A stretch of 25,789 nucleotides of DNA from contig CALFLL010000062.1 of NCBI GenBank assembly GCA_937880845.1, positions 1 through 25,789 on the forward strand, written 5' to 3'. Position 1 is the first letter of the stretch; every line of letters starts with the position of its first letter. The notes under the pieces are model-generated. The model was not told the origin of the DNA. It did not search any database and saw nothing but the letters and a program-made list of their open reading frames with translations. This document shows positions 8,059 to 15,787 of the stretch, one piece after another. Position numbers and translations under genes: made by a program. This DNA is from an uncultured Drancourtella sp. GTDB taxonomy: Bacteria > Bacillota > Clostridia > Lachnospirales > Lachnospiraceae.

Positions 8059-8087
8059 ATCATACACGCTTTGGAATAAAATGTCCA
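8059..8087 (-). promoter_or_regulatory. Promoter of the cohesin-like gene
   Basis: TGGACA (8082-8087) and TATGAT (8059-8064), each five of six matches to the vegetative consensus, are spaced 17 nt. The -35 lies only 13 nt after the stop of the last polysaccharide gene. Confidence 0.65.
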
Positions 8088-8099
8088 GAAATTCTGTGA

Positions 8100-9155
8100 T
8101 TAATTCTCAAAACTGTCAACGGTACGTTTCATTCCGTCTTTAAGGCTTACGCTGCATTTCCAACCAAGAGTTTCCAGTTTTTTTGTACTTAATTTTACTC
8201 TTCCCATCTTGCTGTACCCTGCACTCATTGTTTCCGGAATATCAAATACGACTTTGAGCCCTTTTTCCGGATAAAGTTCTGTAAGCATTTTTGCCACTTC
8301 TCTGATTGGATACGGTTCTGTCTCATTTGCAATATTATAGGCTTCTCCATCCTCTCCTTTTAAAAGAGCACAAAGCATACCTGATACAGCATCCGTAATA
8401 TAACAAAATGCTCTCTCGGCATCTCCCTTACTTTTCAGCACAATGTCCCTGTTATGGACAATATCAGATATAAAATCAGACATTACTCTTCCGTCATTGT
8501 CGATGATCATCCCGGGTCCGTATGAATGTGCGATCCTCACCGCCGTAAACGGTATCTGATATTGGTGATGATAACTTTGGCAAAGGGTTTCTGCCATGCG
8601 CTTGCTTTCCGGATAACATGCCCGGAACTCCATCGGATTTAAGCTTCCGAATAAATCTTCCGTGATTTCCGTCACATCCTCAGGCATTTTCCCGTATACT
8701 TCCCTTGTGGATGTATACAGTACTTTTTTCGTTTTTCCTTTTCTTGCATACTCCAGAACATTTACCGTTCCTGTTGTATTGGCTGCAATGATGCCGACAG
8801 GATCGTTGAGGATATAATGCGGACTCGCATTTCCTGCTGCATGTACAATGTAATCCATTGTTTCTTCTGTTTCAATCGGATCACAGACATCTTGTACCAA
8901 CAGGCTGAATTTTCGATTGTCCCGAAAAGCTCCGAATTTCTCCCATGCTTTCTTTTCATTTCTTACGAGTGCTTTGACCTTGATACCGTAATCCTGTTTT
9001 TCATTCAGATACATAAAAAAATAAACAAGATATGCCGCCAACATTCCGGATGCCCCTGTGACCAGTATGTTTTTCCCTTTTAACTTCTCATATGGAAACG
9101 GCTTTTTCAGAAGCTCTTCCATGTCGTTTTGAACAATCTGATTCGTATATTCCAT
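8100..9155 (-). CDS. Extended SDR, NAD(P)-dependent epimerase/dehydratase/reductase
   Basis: This 351-residue extended short-chain dehydrogenase is of the type that modifies nucleotide sugars. A Rossmann dinucleotide motif T-G-A-S-G-M-L-A lies at 33-40, after an unusual ~27-residue N-terminal extension. Residues S149/T150 and the catalytic pair Y181-x-x-x-K185 (Y-P-E-S-K) are present. The substrate cannot be read from sequence. It follows the TarI-like gene by 20 nt, with a GGAGG site. Pairing of a TarI-like cytidylyltransferase with an extended SDR recalls the CDP-arabinitol (Abp1/Abp2) and CDP-mannitol (Mnp1/Mnp2) pairs in pneumococcal capsule loci, where the reductase acts on a CDP-ketose. 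That role is an inference; UDP-sugar epimerase or decarboxylase activity is the main alternative. It is the last gene of the polysaccharide locus, and no strong terminator follows it. Confidence 0.85.
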   Translation of the reverse strand: MEYTNQIVQNDMEELLKKPFPYEKLKGKNILVTGASGMLAAYLVYFFMYLNEKQDYGIKVKALVRNEKKAWEKFGAFRDNRKFSLLVQDVCDPIETEETMDYIVHAAGNASPHYILNDPVGIIAANTTGTVNVLEYARKGKTKKVLYTSTREVYGKMPEDVTEITEDLFGSLNPMEFRACYPESKRMAETLCQSYHHQYQIPFTAVRIAHSYGPGMIIDNDGRVMSDFISDIVHNRDIVLKSKGDAERAFCYITDAVSGMLCALLKGEDGEAYNIANETEPYPIREVAKMLTELYPEKGLKVVFDIPETMSAGYSKMGRVKLSTKKLETLGWKCSVSLKDGMKRTVDSFEN

Positions 9156-9175
9156 CGTCTTTCCTCCGTTTTGCT

Positions 9176-9895
9176 TTAGATTCCAAACAGCTGTGAATTT
9201 TCCCTTGCTTCAAATAATGCCTTAAATGTATAGAAATCCATTGGGGTCGTAATTTTGATATTTTCTACCGGTCCTTCTACTAGGAACAGTTCTTTGCCGT
9301 AATGGGACATGATGGATGCCGAATCAATAAAATCCAGTCTTCCCGCTTCTCTTGCCTTTTCATGTGCTTCCAGCAGCTCATCTATCCAGAAACATTGCGG
9401 AGCCCTGGCTACCAGACATTTAGAACGGTCAATGATTTGATCCACCTTTCCCTCCTCAGAGCAGATAATCGTTTCGATGACCGGAGCGGTTGTGATGGCA
9501 CTTCCTTTTTCTTTTACAGAACGAATACAATCCGTGATCAGATCTTCGTTGATCAGCGGACGTACTCCGTCATGGACAAGGACAATGCTCTTTTCATTTC
9601 CTGCAACTTCCTTTGCCGCCTTTAACCCCTGATAAATGGAATCTTGTCCCGTTATTCCGCCGGGAACAATCTTTTTCACCTTTTGCAAACGATATCTGTC
9701 TACCAGTTCTTCCAAAAACGGAATCCATTCTTTCACACATGCCACAACGATCGCGTCTATATCTTTATGGTCTTCAAAATGTTCCAATGTATAAATAATG
9801 ATTTCTTTGCCATACATCTTCAAAAACTGTTTCGGCAAAGCTTTACTGTTCATGCGGGTACCAATACCACCGGCAAAAATTACTCCAATGTTCAT
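9176..9895 (-). CDS. TarI/IspD-family cytidylyltransferase
   Basis: This 239-residue enzyme transfers CMP from CTP to a phosphorylated polyol or sugar. The nucleotide-binding loop G-G-I-G-T-R-M (9-15) and L-P-K-Q-F-L lie near the N-terminus. A region reading K-E-W-I-P-F followed by G-G-I-T-G-Q-D-S-I-Y-Q-G-L fits the TarI (ribitol-5-phosphate) branch better than IspD of isoprenoid synthesis. Context supports this: it lies inside a polysaccharide operon with a TagF-like transferase that uses CDP-polyols. TarJ, the usual zinc-type ribulose-5-phosphate reductase partner, is absent from the window, and an extended SDR takes that place, so the activated substrate may not be ribitol. Its ATG directly abuts the stop of the flippase gene, implying translational coupling. 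Confidence 0.85.
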   Translation of the reverse strand: MNIGVIFAGGIGTRMNSKALPKQFLKMYGKEIIIYTLEHFEDHKDIDAIVVACVKEWIPFLEELVDRYRLQKVKKIVPGGITGQDSIYQGLKAAKEVAGNEKSIVLVHDGVRPLINEDLITDCIRSVKEKGSAITTAPVIETIICSEEGKVDQIIDRSKCLVARAPQCFWIDELLEAHEKAREAGRLDFIDSASIMSHYGKELFLVEGPVENIKITTPMDFYTFKALFEARENSQLFGI

Positions 9896-11302
9896 TTACT
9901 TTTTACCTACTTTCTTTACATTTGAAATCAAGTTTCCAAGTTCTTTTCTTTTTATGATCAGATATCCCCCATAAAATGCTGCATAAATGGCTGTACATAC
10001 CCAGGATTCGATCAGCCAACTTGCTACAATAAAGATAAATGCAAGTCCGATTTCCATGATATTTTCCTTTGCCACTTTCATATGGAGTTTTTGGGATAAA
10101 TATAATTCTCCCATCAGACATCTAAGTCCCATTACCACCGGCAGTGTTGCGATTGCAAGTGTCAGGTTATGTAATCCGTATGCCGTAATCCCTGTGAGTA
10201 CTGCCGTTACTCCCAACATGATCCAGTTAATCTTCATGATTTCTTTTTCTTTTCTCAATGCTTTAAAATATGTATTGACAAGCATGGACATTTTACTTTC
10301 AAATACACACATTGGAAAAAGAAGTGCCATATACCGGAGACTTTCTGCATATTGCGGAAGCCACCAGGATAAAATGACCTTGGCAGGATAATATACGATC
10401 AAAAGCCCAAGCACCGGGATCATTAACATATTTCTCATGTTTTTATATACTTCTGTATATCTGTCTTCCGACAGATTTTTTAACACCGGATACATGACAA
10501 TACTTACTGCATTAATAAATATCATAAGAAGGTTGGATGCAGTAATTGTCAGGGAAACCCGCCCGAATACTTCAACAGACCATTGATTTTCGATAGCAAA
10601 TCTTACAATCCCTGTCAAAAGCATACTTGCAATACTGGAAAACATCAGTTTACTTCCGACACTGATATTCTGCCATGCCCCCTGTATTCCGGCTTTCCAC
10701 TGGATTGCCTTTCCTTTGACGATATCCTTACATTCTCTGAGGAGAAGAACAAGGGTAAATCCTCTTGCAATCAAATCCGCACCGATAAGGACTTTAAAAT
10801 CCTTGACTCCAAGAACAAGCAGACCGATCACGAGAATGGCATAAATCATTTTTTCCAAAAGGAAATTTTTTGCATAATTTGCAATCTTATCCGTACTTTG
10901 AAGTATATACTGAAGGAATGTTCTCGGAAGCTGTACGATACAGCATAATCCGGTTGCAATCAATGCGATTTCTTTATTTGCATCAGGAATAAAAACCACC
11001 GCTGCTGCTCCGATTGCCACAGCTATGATAATTTCCATAAATGTTAAAAGCCAGAACTGCGTATGAAAATATCTCTTATCCAATTCTGCATATTTTTTTC
11101 CGCCAAATCTAAGATATACTCCGTCCGCCCATCCAAAATGAAAGAATCCGACATAAGATGCATAAAACAAATATAACTGCCAGTATGAGTATTCTTTAAC
11201 ACCCAGAACTTTTGGCACAAATAATACCAATACAAGAGAAATCAGCATATTTACGCCATTAGCCAAAACGGAATAGGAAAAGTCTTTAAATATCTTTTTC
11301 AT
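9896..11302 (-). CDS. Wzx-type polysaccharide flippase (downstream module)
   Basis: This 468-residue polytopic membrane protein of the MOP/polysaccharide-transporter superfamily has about 12-14 hydrophobic segments. Its N-terminus (K-I-F-K-D-F-S-Y-S-V-L-A-N-G-V-N) is followed by a first helix and the V-P-K-V-L-G-V-K-E-Y-S-Y-W-Q family pattern. Wzx proteins move undecaprenyl-diphosphate-linked repeat units across the membrane to the Wzy polymerase. It lies between a GT2 gene (2-nt gap) and the TarI-like gene (abutting), so it is tightly embedded in the operon and AGGAG precedes its ATG. It is the second flippase in the locus and only weakly resembles the one at 20570-21817 by eye. The natural pairing is with the EpsG-type polymerase two genes upstream. 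Confidence 0.88.
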   Translation of the reverse strand: MKKIFKDFSYSVLANGVNMLISLVLVLFVPKVLGVKEYSYWQLYLFYASYVGFFHFGWADGVYLRFGGKKYAELDKRYFHTQFWLLTFMEIIIAVAIGAAAVVFIPDANKEIALIATGLCCIVQLPRTFLQYILQSTDKIANYAKNFLLEKMIYAILVIGLLVLGVKDFKVLIGADLIARGFTLVLLLRECKDIVKGKAIQWKAGIQGAWQNISVGSKLMFSSIASMLLTGIVRFAIENQWSVEVFGRVSLTITASNLLMIFINAVSIVMYPVLKNLSEDRYTEVYKNMRNMLMIPVLGLLIVYYPAKVILSWWLPQYAESLRYMALLFPMCVFESKMSMLVNTYFKALRKEKEIMKINWIMLGVTAVLTGITAYGLHNLTLAIATLPVVMGLRCLMGELYLSQKLHMKVAKENIMEIGLAFIFIVASWLIESWVCTAIYAAFYGGYLIIKRKELGNLISNVKKVGKK

Positions 11303-11304
11303 TT

Positions 11305-12237
11305 CTATTCTCCTGTTTTCAGTGTAAGATATAAATCCCCCAGTAGCGCTTTATTTGTCATATAATAACTTCTATATTTCAAACACAGTTTCACAAACAG
11401 TGTCTTTTTCCCTGTTTCCAAAAACTTCTTTCTCAGTTTCATAAAACGGATGATATGGTCTAAAAGCACCTGTTTTTCCTTTTGATCTCCATTTTCCTTT
11501 ATCATCTTTTTTAAATATTCCGCAACTTTTATATAATAAACCGTATCATTTAACTTGTCGCTTCTCTTATGTCGTACAGCATCCGATGCATTTGAAGAAT
11601 GTCTGCGGAATTTGATGGCACTGAAATTAAACAGATACAGCCCGTCCAAAAACAGAGCTGTTCTCCAAAGCAAGGCATCATGAGGATAATCCGGAAATTT
11701 ATAGTGCACAGCCAGATCAATCAGACTTTTTCTTGCTGCCATGACACAACCCGGTCTGTAAATATAAAGAGCTTTTGTTCCGGCTTCAATCTTATGATAC
11801 TGCTCATCAAATTTCATTGTCTTTGTAAAGAGATTTGATACTTTTCTGTACTCTTCTCCTTCGTAATATGTTGTATAATTGGCGGCAAGGAGCTGAACCT
11901 TTTCATCCTTTTCCAAGATTGCCGACATTTTTTCTATTTTTGACGGATTCCAGATATCATCCTGGTCACACGGAAATACAATCTCTCCTTGTGCCTGACT
12001 CATTCCAACGATGAAATTTTCTTTCCATCCTTTGTTTTGCCCGTTTCTGATCATCTTCCAACTTTTCAGATCATTACTTTTTATATATTCTTCTACTATT
12101 TTTACTGTATTATCTTTAGAGCAATCATCAATAATCAGAACTTCGTCCGGCTGTCTTGTCTGAGTTTTCAGAGAATCCAGCTGCTCCTTTATATATTTTT
12201 CTCCGTTATAGCAGCATAGTACTACTGATACCCGCAT
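11305..12237 (-). CDS. Family 2 glycosyltransferase (rhamnosyltransferase-like)
   Basis: This 310-residue GT-A fold enzyme begins with V-S-V-V-L-C-C-Y-N-G-E-K-Y-I, and L-I-I-D-D-C-S-K-D-N-T forms the nucleotide-sugar binding strand-turn. The metal-binding acidic motif is C-D-Q-D-D-I-W at 90-96. The DQDD form and the overall pattern are common in transferases annotated as rhamnosyl- or general alpha-glycosyltransferases, but donor and linkage cannot be assigned. It presumably adds one residue to the lipid-linked repeat unit on the cytoplasmic face. It is preceded by a GAGG site 29 nt after the polymerase gene, and its stop is 2 nt before the flippase start. Confidence 0.9.
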   Translation of the reverse strand: MRVSVVLCCYNGEKYIKEQLDSLKTQTRQPDEVLIIDDCSKDNTVKIVEEYIKSNDLKSWKMIRNGQNKGWKENFIVGMSQAQGEIVFPCDQDDIWNPSKIEKMSAILEKDEKVQLLAANYTTYYEGEEYRKVSNLFTKTMKFDEQYHKIEAGTKALYIYRPGCVMAARKSLIDLAVHYKFPDYPHDALLWRTALFLDGLYLFNFSAIKFRRHSSNASDAVRHKRSDKLNDTVYYIKVAEYLKKMIKENGDQKEKQVLLDHIIRFMKLRKKFLETGKKTLFVKLCLKYRSYYMTNKALLGDLYLTLKTGE

Positions 12238-12266
12238 GCCTTTTACCTCGTTTCTTTTCGCTTTTT

Positions 12267-13343
12267 CTAAAAGAATGTTTTATATGGTATGACTTCCCAC
12301 CATGTAATATATCTACTGTTATAAAAAATACAGGCTCCGATCTGAATGACATAAAAAAGAATCTTCTCCCTCTTTCCTGCATCTTTTAAAAGATTCGGGA
12401 CCATTGTAATCGCCGGCAGAAGAAAATACATCGCAAATCTCTTGTATATCGGAAGCCATACACAAAACAGACTGATAAAAACACCGATATATACTGAATT
12501 AATGGCAATCCGTTCATAGGTACTTTCACCGTCGTCCTCTTTTTTATGCCTGTTTTCATATAAAAGAATGACAAATAATGTAACTAAGAAGCAAATCAGA
12601 TACGGTACATCTACTTCAAATTCTTTTGTCAGGAAGTTTGATGTCAGATAAGACGGCTTAAATGTCTTGAACAGCCAATACATGATTTCACTGTAATTGA
12701 GATTGAACGGTAACGTACAGATAGCCAGTACTGCCAAAAAGGATATTTTCAGCTTTCTGTTCAGCACAAAATACATCGGCAGCATGATAATGGCCGAAAA
12801 ATGAAACAGACTGGCGATTCCAACGAAAACGGCATATTTAAGAAACTGCCTCTTTTCAATATAAGAATACGCATACCAAACCAGCATCATTGCAATAAAC
12901 TGTCTGATCAATGTCAGTCCAAGCATATAGAAAAAGCCGTAGAAAAAATACAACAAATAACTTTCCACATAAGCTTTTGTGTATTTTCTTATACATAAGA
13001 TAAGTAAACCGTAACCGATAAGAGAAACAATAAAATATACCGTCTGGAACGGAAGTCCACACTCTTTTATCACTTTACAAATCTGTTCAAAAGCCCAATC
13101 CATATGCCATCCGGAAGTCGGACCCAGACGTTCAAAATATTTAAAATATTCTTCGTAGTCTGTTCCGACATATCCCATGCAGGCATTGACCAGATACATA
13201 GGAAGAAATGTAAGAAGCATATATACATATTCTTTTATTTTTTTGATTCTAATGATTTGCAGACCATTGTTGGCTGCCGTTTGTCTTTCCCAAAGGAAAG
13301 CAAACACCAAAGTGACAGCCAGCATAACTAAATATGTTTCTAT
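12267..13343 (-). CDS. EpsG-family polysaccharide polymerase (Wzy-like)
   Basis: This polytopic protein of about 10 helices has EpsG-family hallmarks: A-C-M-G-Y-V-G-T-D-Y-E-E-Y after the second helix and an L-I-R-Q-F-I-A-M-M helix centre. EpsG proteins are the likely Wzy-type polymerases joining flipped repeat units. The first ATG is at 13325, but it lacks a ribosome site in range: the only good one, AAGGAG at 13353-13358, is 27 nt upstream. The frame is open up to that site with no ATG, GTG or TTG. An in-frame ATA at 13343 lies 9 nt from AAGGAG and would yield an N-terminus resembling normal EpsG starts. I therefore extend to 13343; if only the ATG is used, the protein is 352 residues from 13325. 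Confidence 0.85.
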   Translation of the reverse strand: METYLVMLAVTLVFAFLWERQTAANNGLQIIRIKKIKEYVYMLLTFLPMYLVNACMGYVGTDYEEYFKYFERLGPTSGWHMDWAFEQICKVIKECGLPFQTVYFIVSLIGYGLLILCIRKYTKAYVESYLLYFFYGFFYMLGLTLIRQFIAMMLVWYAYSYIEKRQFLKYAVFVGIASLFHFSAIIMLPMYFVLNRKLKISFLAVLAICTLPFNLNYSEIMYWLFKTFKPSYLTSNFLTKEFEVDVPYLICFLVTLFVILLYENRHKKEDDGESTYERIAINSVYIGVFISLFCVWLPIYKRFAMYFLLPAITMVPNLLKDAGKREKILFYVIQIGACIFYNSRYITWWEVIPYKTFF

Positions 13344-13361
13344 TTCTACCCACTCCTTACA

Positions 13362-14630
13362 TTACTCTGATATAGCTACTCCCAAGACATTTACATGATA
13401 TCCGCTATATACATCAATTTCTCTTCTGATATCCTCTTTTACTGATTTTCCCATTTCTTCTACAAGAATCACCTGATCACATTTACTACATGCACGGATG
13501 CTTTCTGCATCGGAAAGGATATAATTTCCCTTTATAAAATGAATCTTTTCACTTTTTGCCAGTGCTTTATACAGTGATCTTACTTTCTTTTCCTCTGCAC
13601 TTCCGGCAACCATGACCGTTCCTTCTACATCGGAACTTTCCAGAGAAGCAAGAATCACATCCGCAAGTTTCTGTGTTTTATCAAACACACGTTTTTCTCC
13701 TTCTAGATTGTAGATAATCTTATGCCAGAATTTAAAGATCCGTTTTTTATCTGTATATACACCATATAATCGGACATCATATTTTTTCATATCAGCCAGT
13801 TTCTGAATCTTTGTGCTTGTAAGATACCATAATCCCAAGATCAGGACTGCTGCGACAAATCCAAGAAGGAATCCCCATACTGTACCTTTAATGATATCTT
13901 TGATTACGGAACTTAGGGAAATAACCGTATTTGTTGATGAAGCCGCTGCCGTATTTACAACTCGTGTCGGTGATGCCCCCGCAGAAGGTGTAGGAAGCTT
14001 ATATTCTATCTTTTCACTTTCCACTTCATATTCAAACTCACCGATCTGTTTTTTCACTTCCTGTGTCAGAATCTTCTCATATGCCTGTGCAATTTCTCTT
14101 GCACGTTCTTCATTCATAGAAGAAAATCCGATGCCGACATAATTGTTTGTCGGATTATCTGAACATTCATATACTCTTAGCTGATTTACAAAGTCTGTTT
14201 CACTGTAAGTATAATTTCTTTCTTTGTCAAGGATGTATCCATACGCATATAAAAGCTCGCGATTTGCTTTATTATCATTTTTTTCTGCTTCCAGATACTG
14301 ATCCATCAGCTGATTTATCACTTCGCTGTTTGTTTTGTTTGCAACATAGGAACTGATGATATATTGCGTAATATCGTCTCCGTTTTCGTTGATAACCGGT
14401 TCCACTCTTAGTAAAACATCCACGTTTTTATACACAGGTTCTCCCGATGTTGTTTTCGTGGTTTCTGTTGTCTTCTGAGGATTTTTGTCCTGATTCAGAT
14501 ATTTTGGAACGGTTTCTACACATCGCATTCCTGCAAAAATCACACATCCTGCAAGTACAATCGCGATAAAGCATTTTATCTTTCTCATATAAAAGACAAT
14601 AATGTTATTTAAATCATTGAATTCTGCCAT
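13362..14630 (-). CDS. Wzz/CpsC-like chain-length protein with kinase-relic tail
   Basis: This 422-residue protein has polysaccharide co-polymerase layout: a short cytoplasmic start, TM1 at about 18-36, a large extracellular region (37-247) with helical 'N-x-x-x-A-R-E-I-A-Q-A-Y' character, and TM2 at about 250-272. A cytoplasmic domain (273-422) follows. That domain reads like the ParA/BY-kinase fold of CpsD (D-Q-V-I-L-V-E-E-M-G-K-S followed by V-N-V-L-G-V-A-I at the end), but the place of the Walker A P-loop is V-A-G-S-A-E-E-K-K, lacking the G-K-S/T. No Tyr-rich tail is seen. It is therefore probably a catalytically dead kinase-like domain that senses or scaffolds. It likely sets polymer length together with the polymerase, whose gene follows. 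GAGGAAAG precedes the ATG. Confidence 0.8.
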   Translation of the reverse strand: MAEFNDLNNIIVFYMRKIKCFIAIVLAGCVIFAGMRCVETVPKYLNQDKNPQKTTETTKTTSGEPVYKNVDVLLRVEPVINENGDDITQYIISSYVANKTNSEVINQLMDQYLEAEKNDNKANRELLYAYGYILDKERNYTYSETDFVNQLRVYECSDNPTNNYVGIGFSSMNEERAREIAQAYEKILTQEVKKQIGEFEYEVESEKIEYKLPTPSAGASPTRVVNTAAASSTNTVISLSSVIKDIIKGTVWGFLLGFVAAVLILGLWYLTSTKIQKLADMKKYDVRLYGVYTDKKRIFKFWHKIIYNLEGEKRVFDKTQKLADVILASLESSDVEGTVMVAGSAEEKKVRSLYKALAKSEKIHFIKGNYILSDAESIRACSKCDQVILVEEMGKSVKEDIRREIDVYSGYHVNVLGVAISE

Positions 14631-14641
14631 TTTTCTTTCCT

Positions 14642-15775
14642 CTACCCGATTCTTTCTATTATTTTTTCTGCAACCTTTTTCGCCGCGTGTCCACTTTCTT
14701 TATATCCCAAAAGGCGATGATGTTCTTTGATCTTTTCGGCACTTTTCTCTTCATCGTACCGACGGATCAATTCCTGAAGCTCTCCGTTTGTCTTTGCAAG
14801 CGGAAATGCCCATGTTTCCGGATCTGTATAAAAGCTTCTTTCTTTGCTGTACTGTGCAAGATCCGGAACAAAAAGGAATCCCGGCTTAAACATCAAAGAA
14901 TAATCCCAAATTGTTGATGAATAATCTGTGATAAATACATCTGCCGCATAAAGGAGTTCCTGCATATCCGGATAATCACTGGCATTGATACAGCCGTCGA
15001 ATGTTGTACTTTTTACAAAATGATGCTTTCTCATTAAAAAGACCCATTCTCCGCCAAATCTTTCTTTCAGGGCATCCAGGCACCCCTTTGTTTCCAGTTC
15101 CGAATGGAATTTGGCCGTCTGTTCTTCTCCTCTGTACGTCGGTGCAAACAGGACAATCTTTTTTTCTTTGTCGATACCGAAATATTTTTTTACTTTATCC
15201 CCGATATCTTCTTTTGTTCCTGTTACAAGAAAATCATTCCTCGGCATTCCACATTCCAGGAACCGTTTTGGCGGTACCATTTTTGCCTTTGACATGACTT
15301 CGGAAAATTTCCGGCTGCTTGATAAAAAGATATCTGTCTGCTTTCCGCAGATCCTGTTTATCTTTAAATCTACCGGATGCTGATCCGTAATAAAATCCAC
15401 ACCGGATTTTTTGTAAGCACCGCCTCCGTGCCATGTATTGATAAATGTCTGCGATTTTCTTTTCGGAATAAAACTCCCAAACCCATCATTACTGATCAGG
15501 ATTTTAGAAGTCAGCATATAATAAAGGTCTTTCAGGCTCCCCGGTTTGACATAAGTCGTATCTTTTTCACTGCCTGTTCCATTATACTGCCATATATACT
15601 CATATTTACCCGGATAGTTTTTTTTGAGATACCGGTAAATATAAAGAGGATTGCAACGAATCCCACTTCCTCTGTCAGCAGAAAGATAAATTCTGTTTTT
15701 CTTCACCGGAACAAGATACACTATTCTTAATCCAAGACGACAGGCATATATCATCATTAATTTTAGATATTTCAC
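14642..15775 (-). CDS. TagF-like CDP-polyol phosphotransferase
   Basis: This 377-residue member of the CDP-glycerol glycerophosphotransferase family transfers a polyol phosphate from a CDP-activated donor. Motifs are intact: I-N-T-W-H-G-G-G with H116, F-A-P-T-Y-R-G at 210-216, L-M-R-K-H-H at 247-252, and T-D-Y-S-S at 283-287. The size fits a single transferase domain without the fused GT2 or repeat region of larger enzymes, consistent with adding one phosphopolyol per repeat unit rather than making a teichoic chain. The likely donor is the product of the TarI-like and SDR genes in the same operon. The start is GTG at 15775, supported by TAGGAG just upstream; the ATGs 7-8 codons inside have no such site. 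Confidence 0.88.
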   Translation of the reverse strand: MKYLKLMMIYACRLGLRIVYLVPVKKNRIYLSADRGSGIRCNPLYIYRYLKKNYPGKYEYIWQYNGTGSEKDTTYVKPGSLKDLYYMLTSKILISNDGFGSFIPKRKSQTFINTWHGGGAYKKSGVDFITDQHPVDLKINRICGKQTDIFLSSSRKFSEVMSKAKMVPPKRFLECGMPRNDFLVTGTKEDIGDKVKKYFGIDKEKKIVLFAPTYRGEEQTAKFHSELETKGCLDALKERFGGEWVFLMRKHHFVKSTTFDGCINASDYPDMQELLYAADVFITDYSSTIWDYSLMFKPGFLFVPDLAQYSKERSFYTDPETWAFPLAKTNGELQELIRRYDEEKSAEKIKEHHRLLGYKESGHAAKKVAEKIIERIG

Positions 15776-15787
15776 GTTTTCACTCTC

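Noticed and set aside
9176..9895. IspD of isoprenoid synthesis
   Set aside because: The K-E-W-I-P and G-G-I-T-G-Q-D-S-I-Y regions and the setting within a polysaccharide operon with a TagF-like enzyme fit the TarI branch better.
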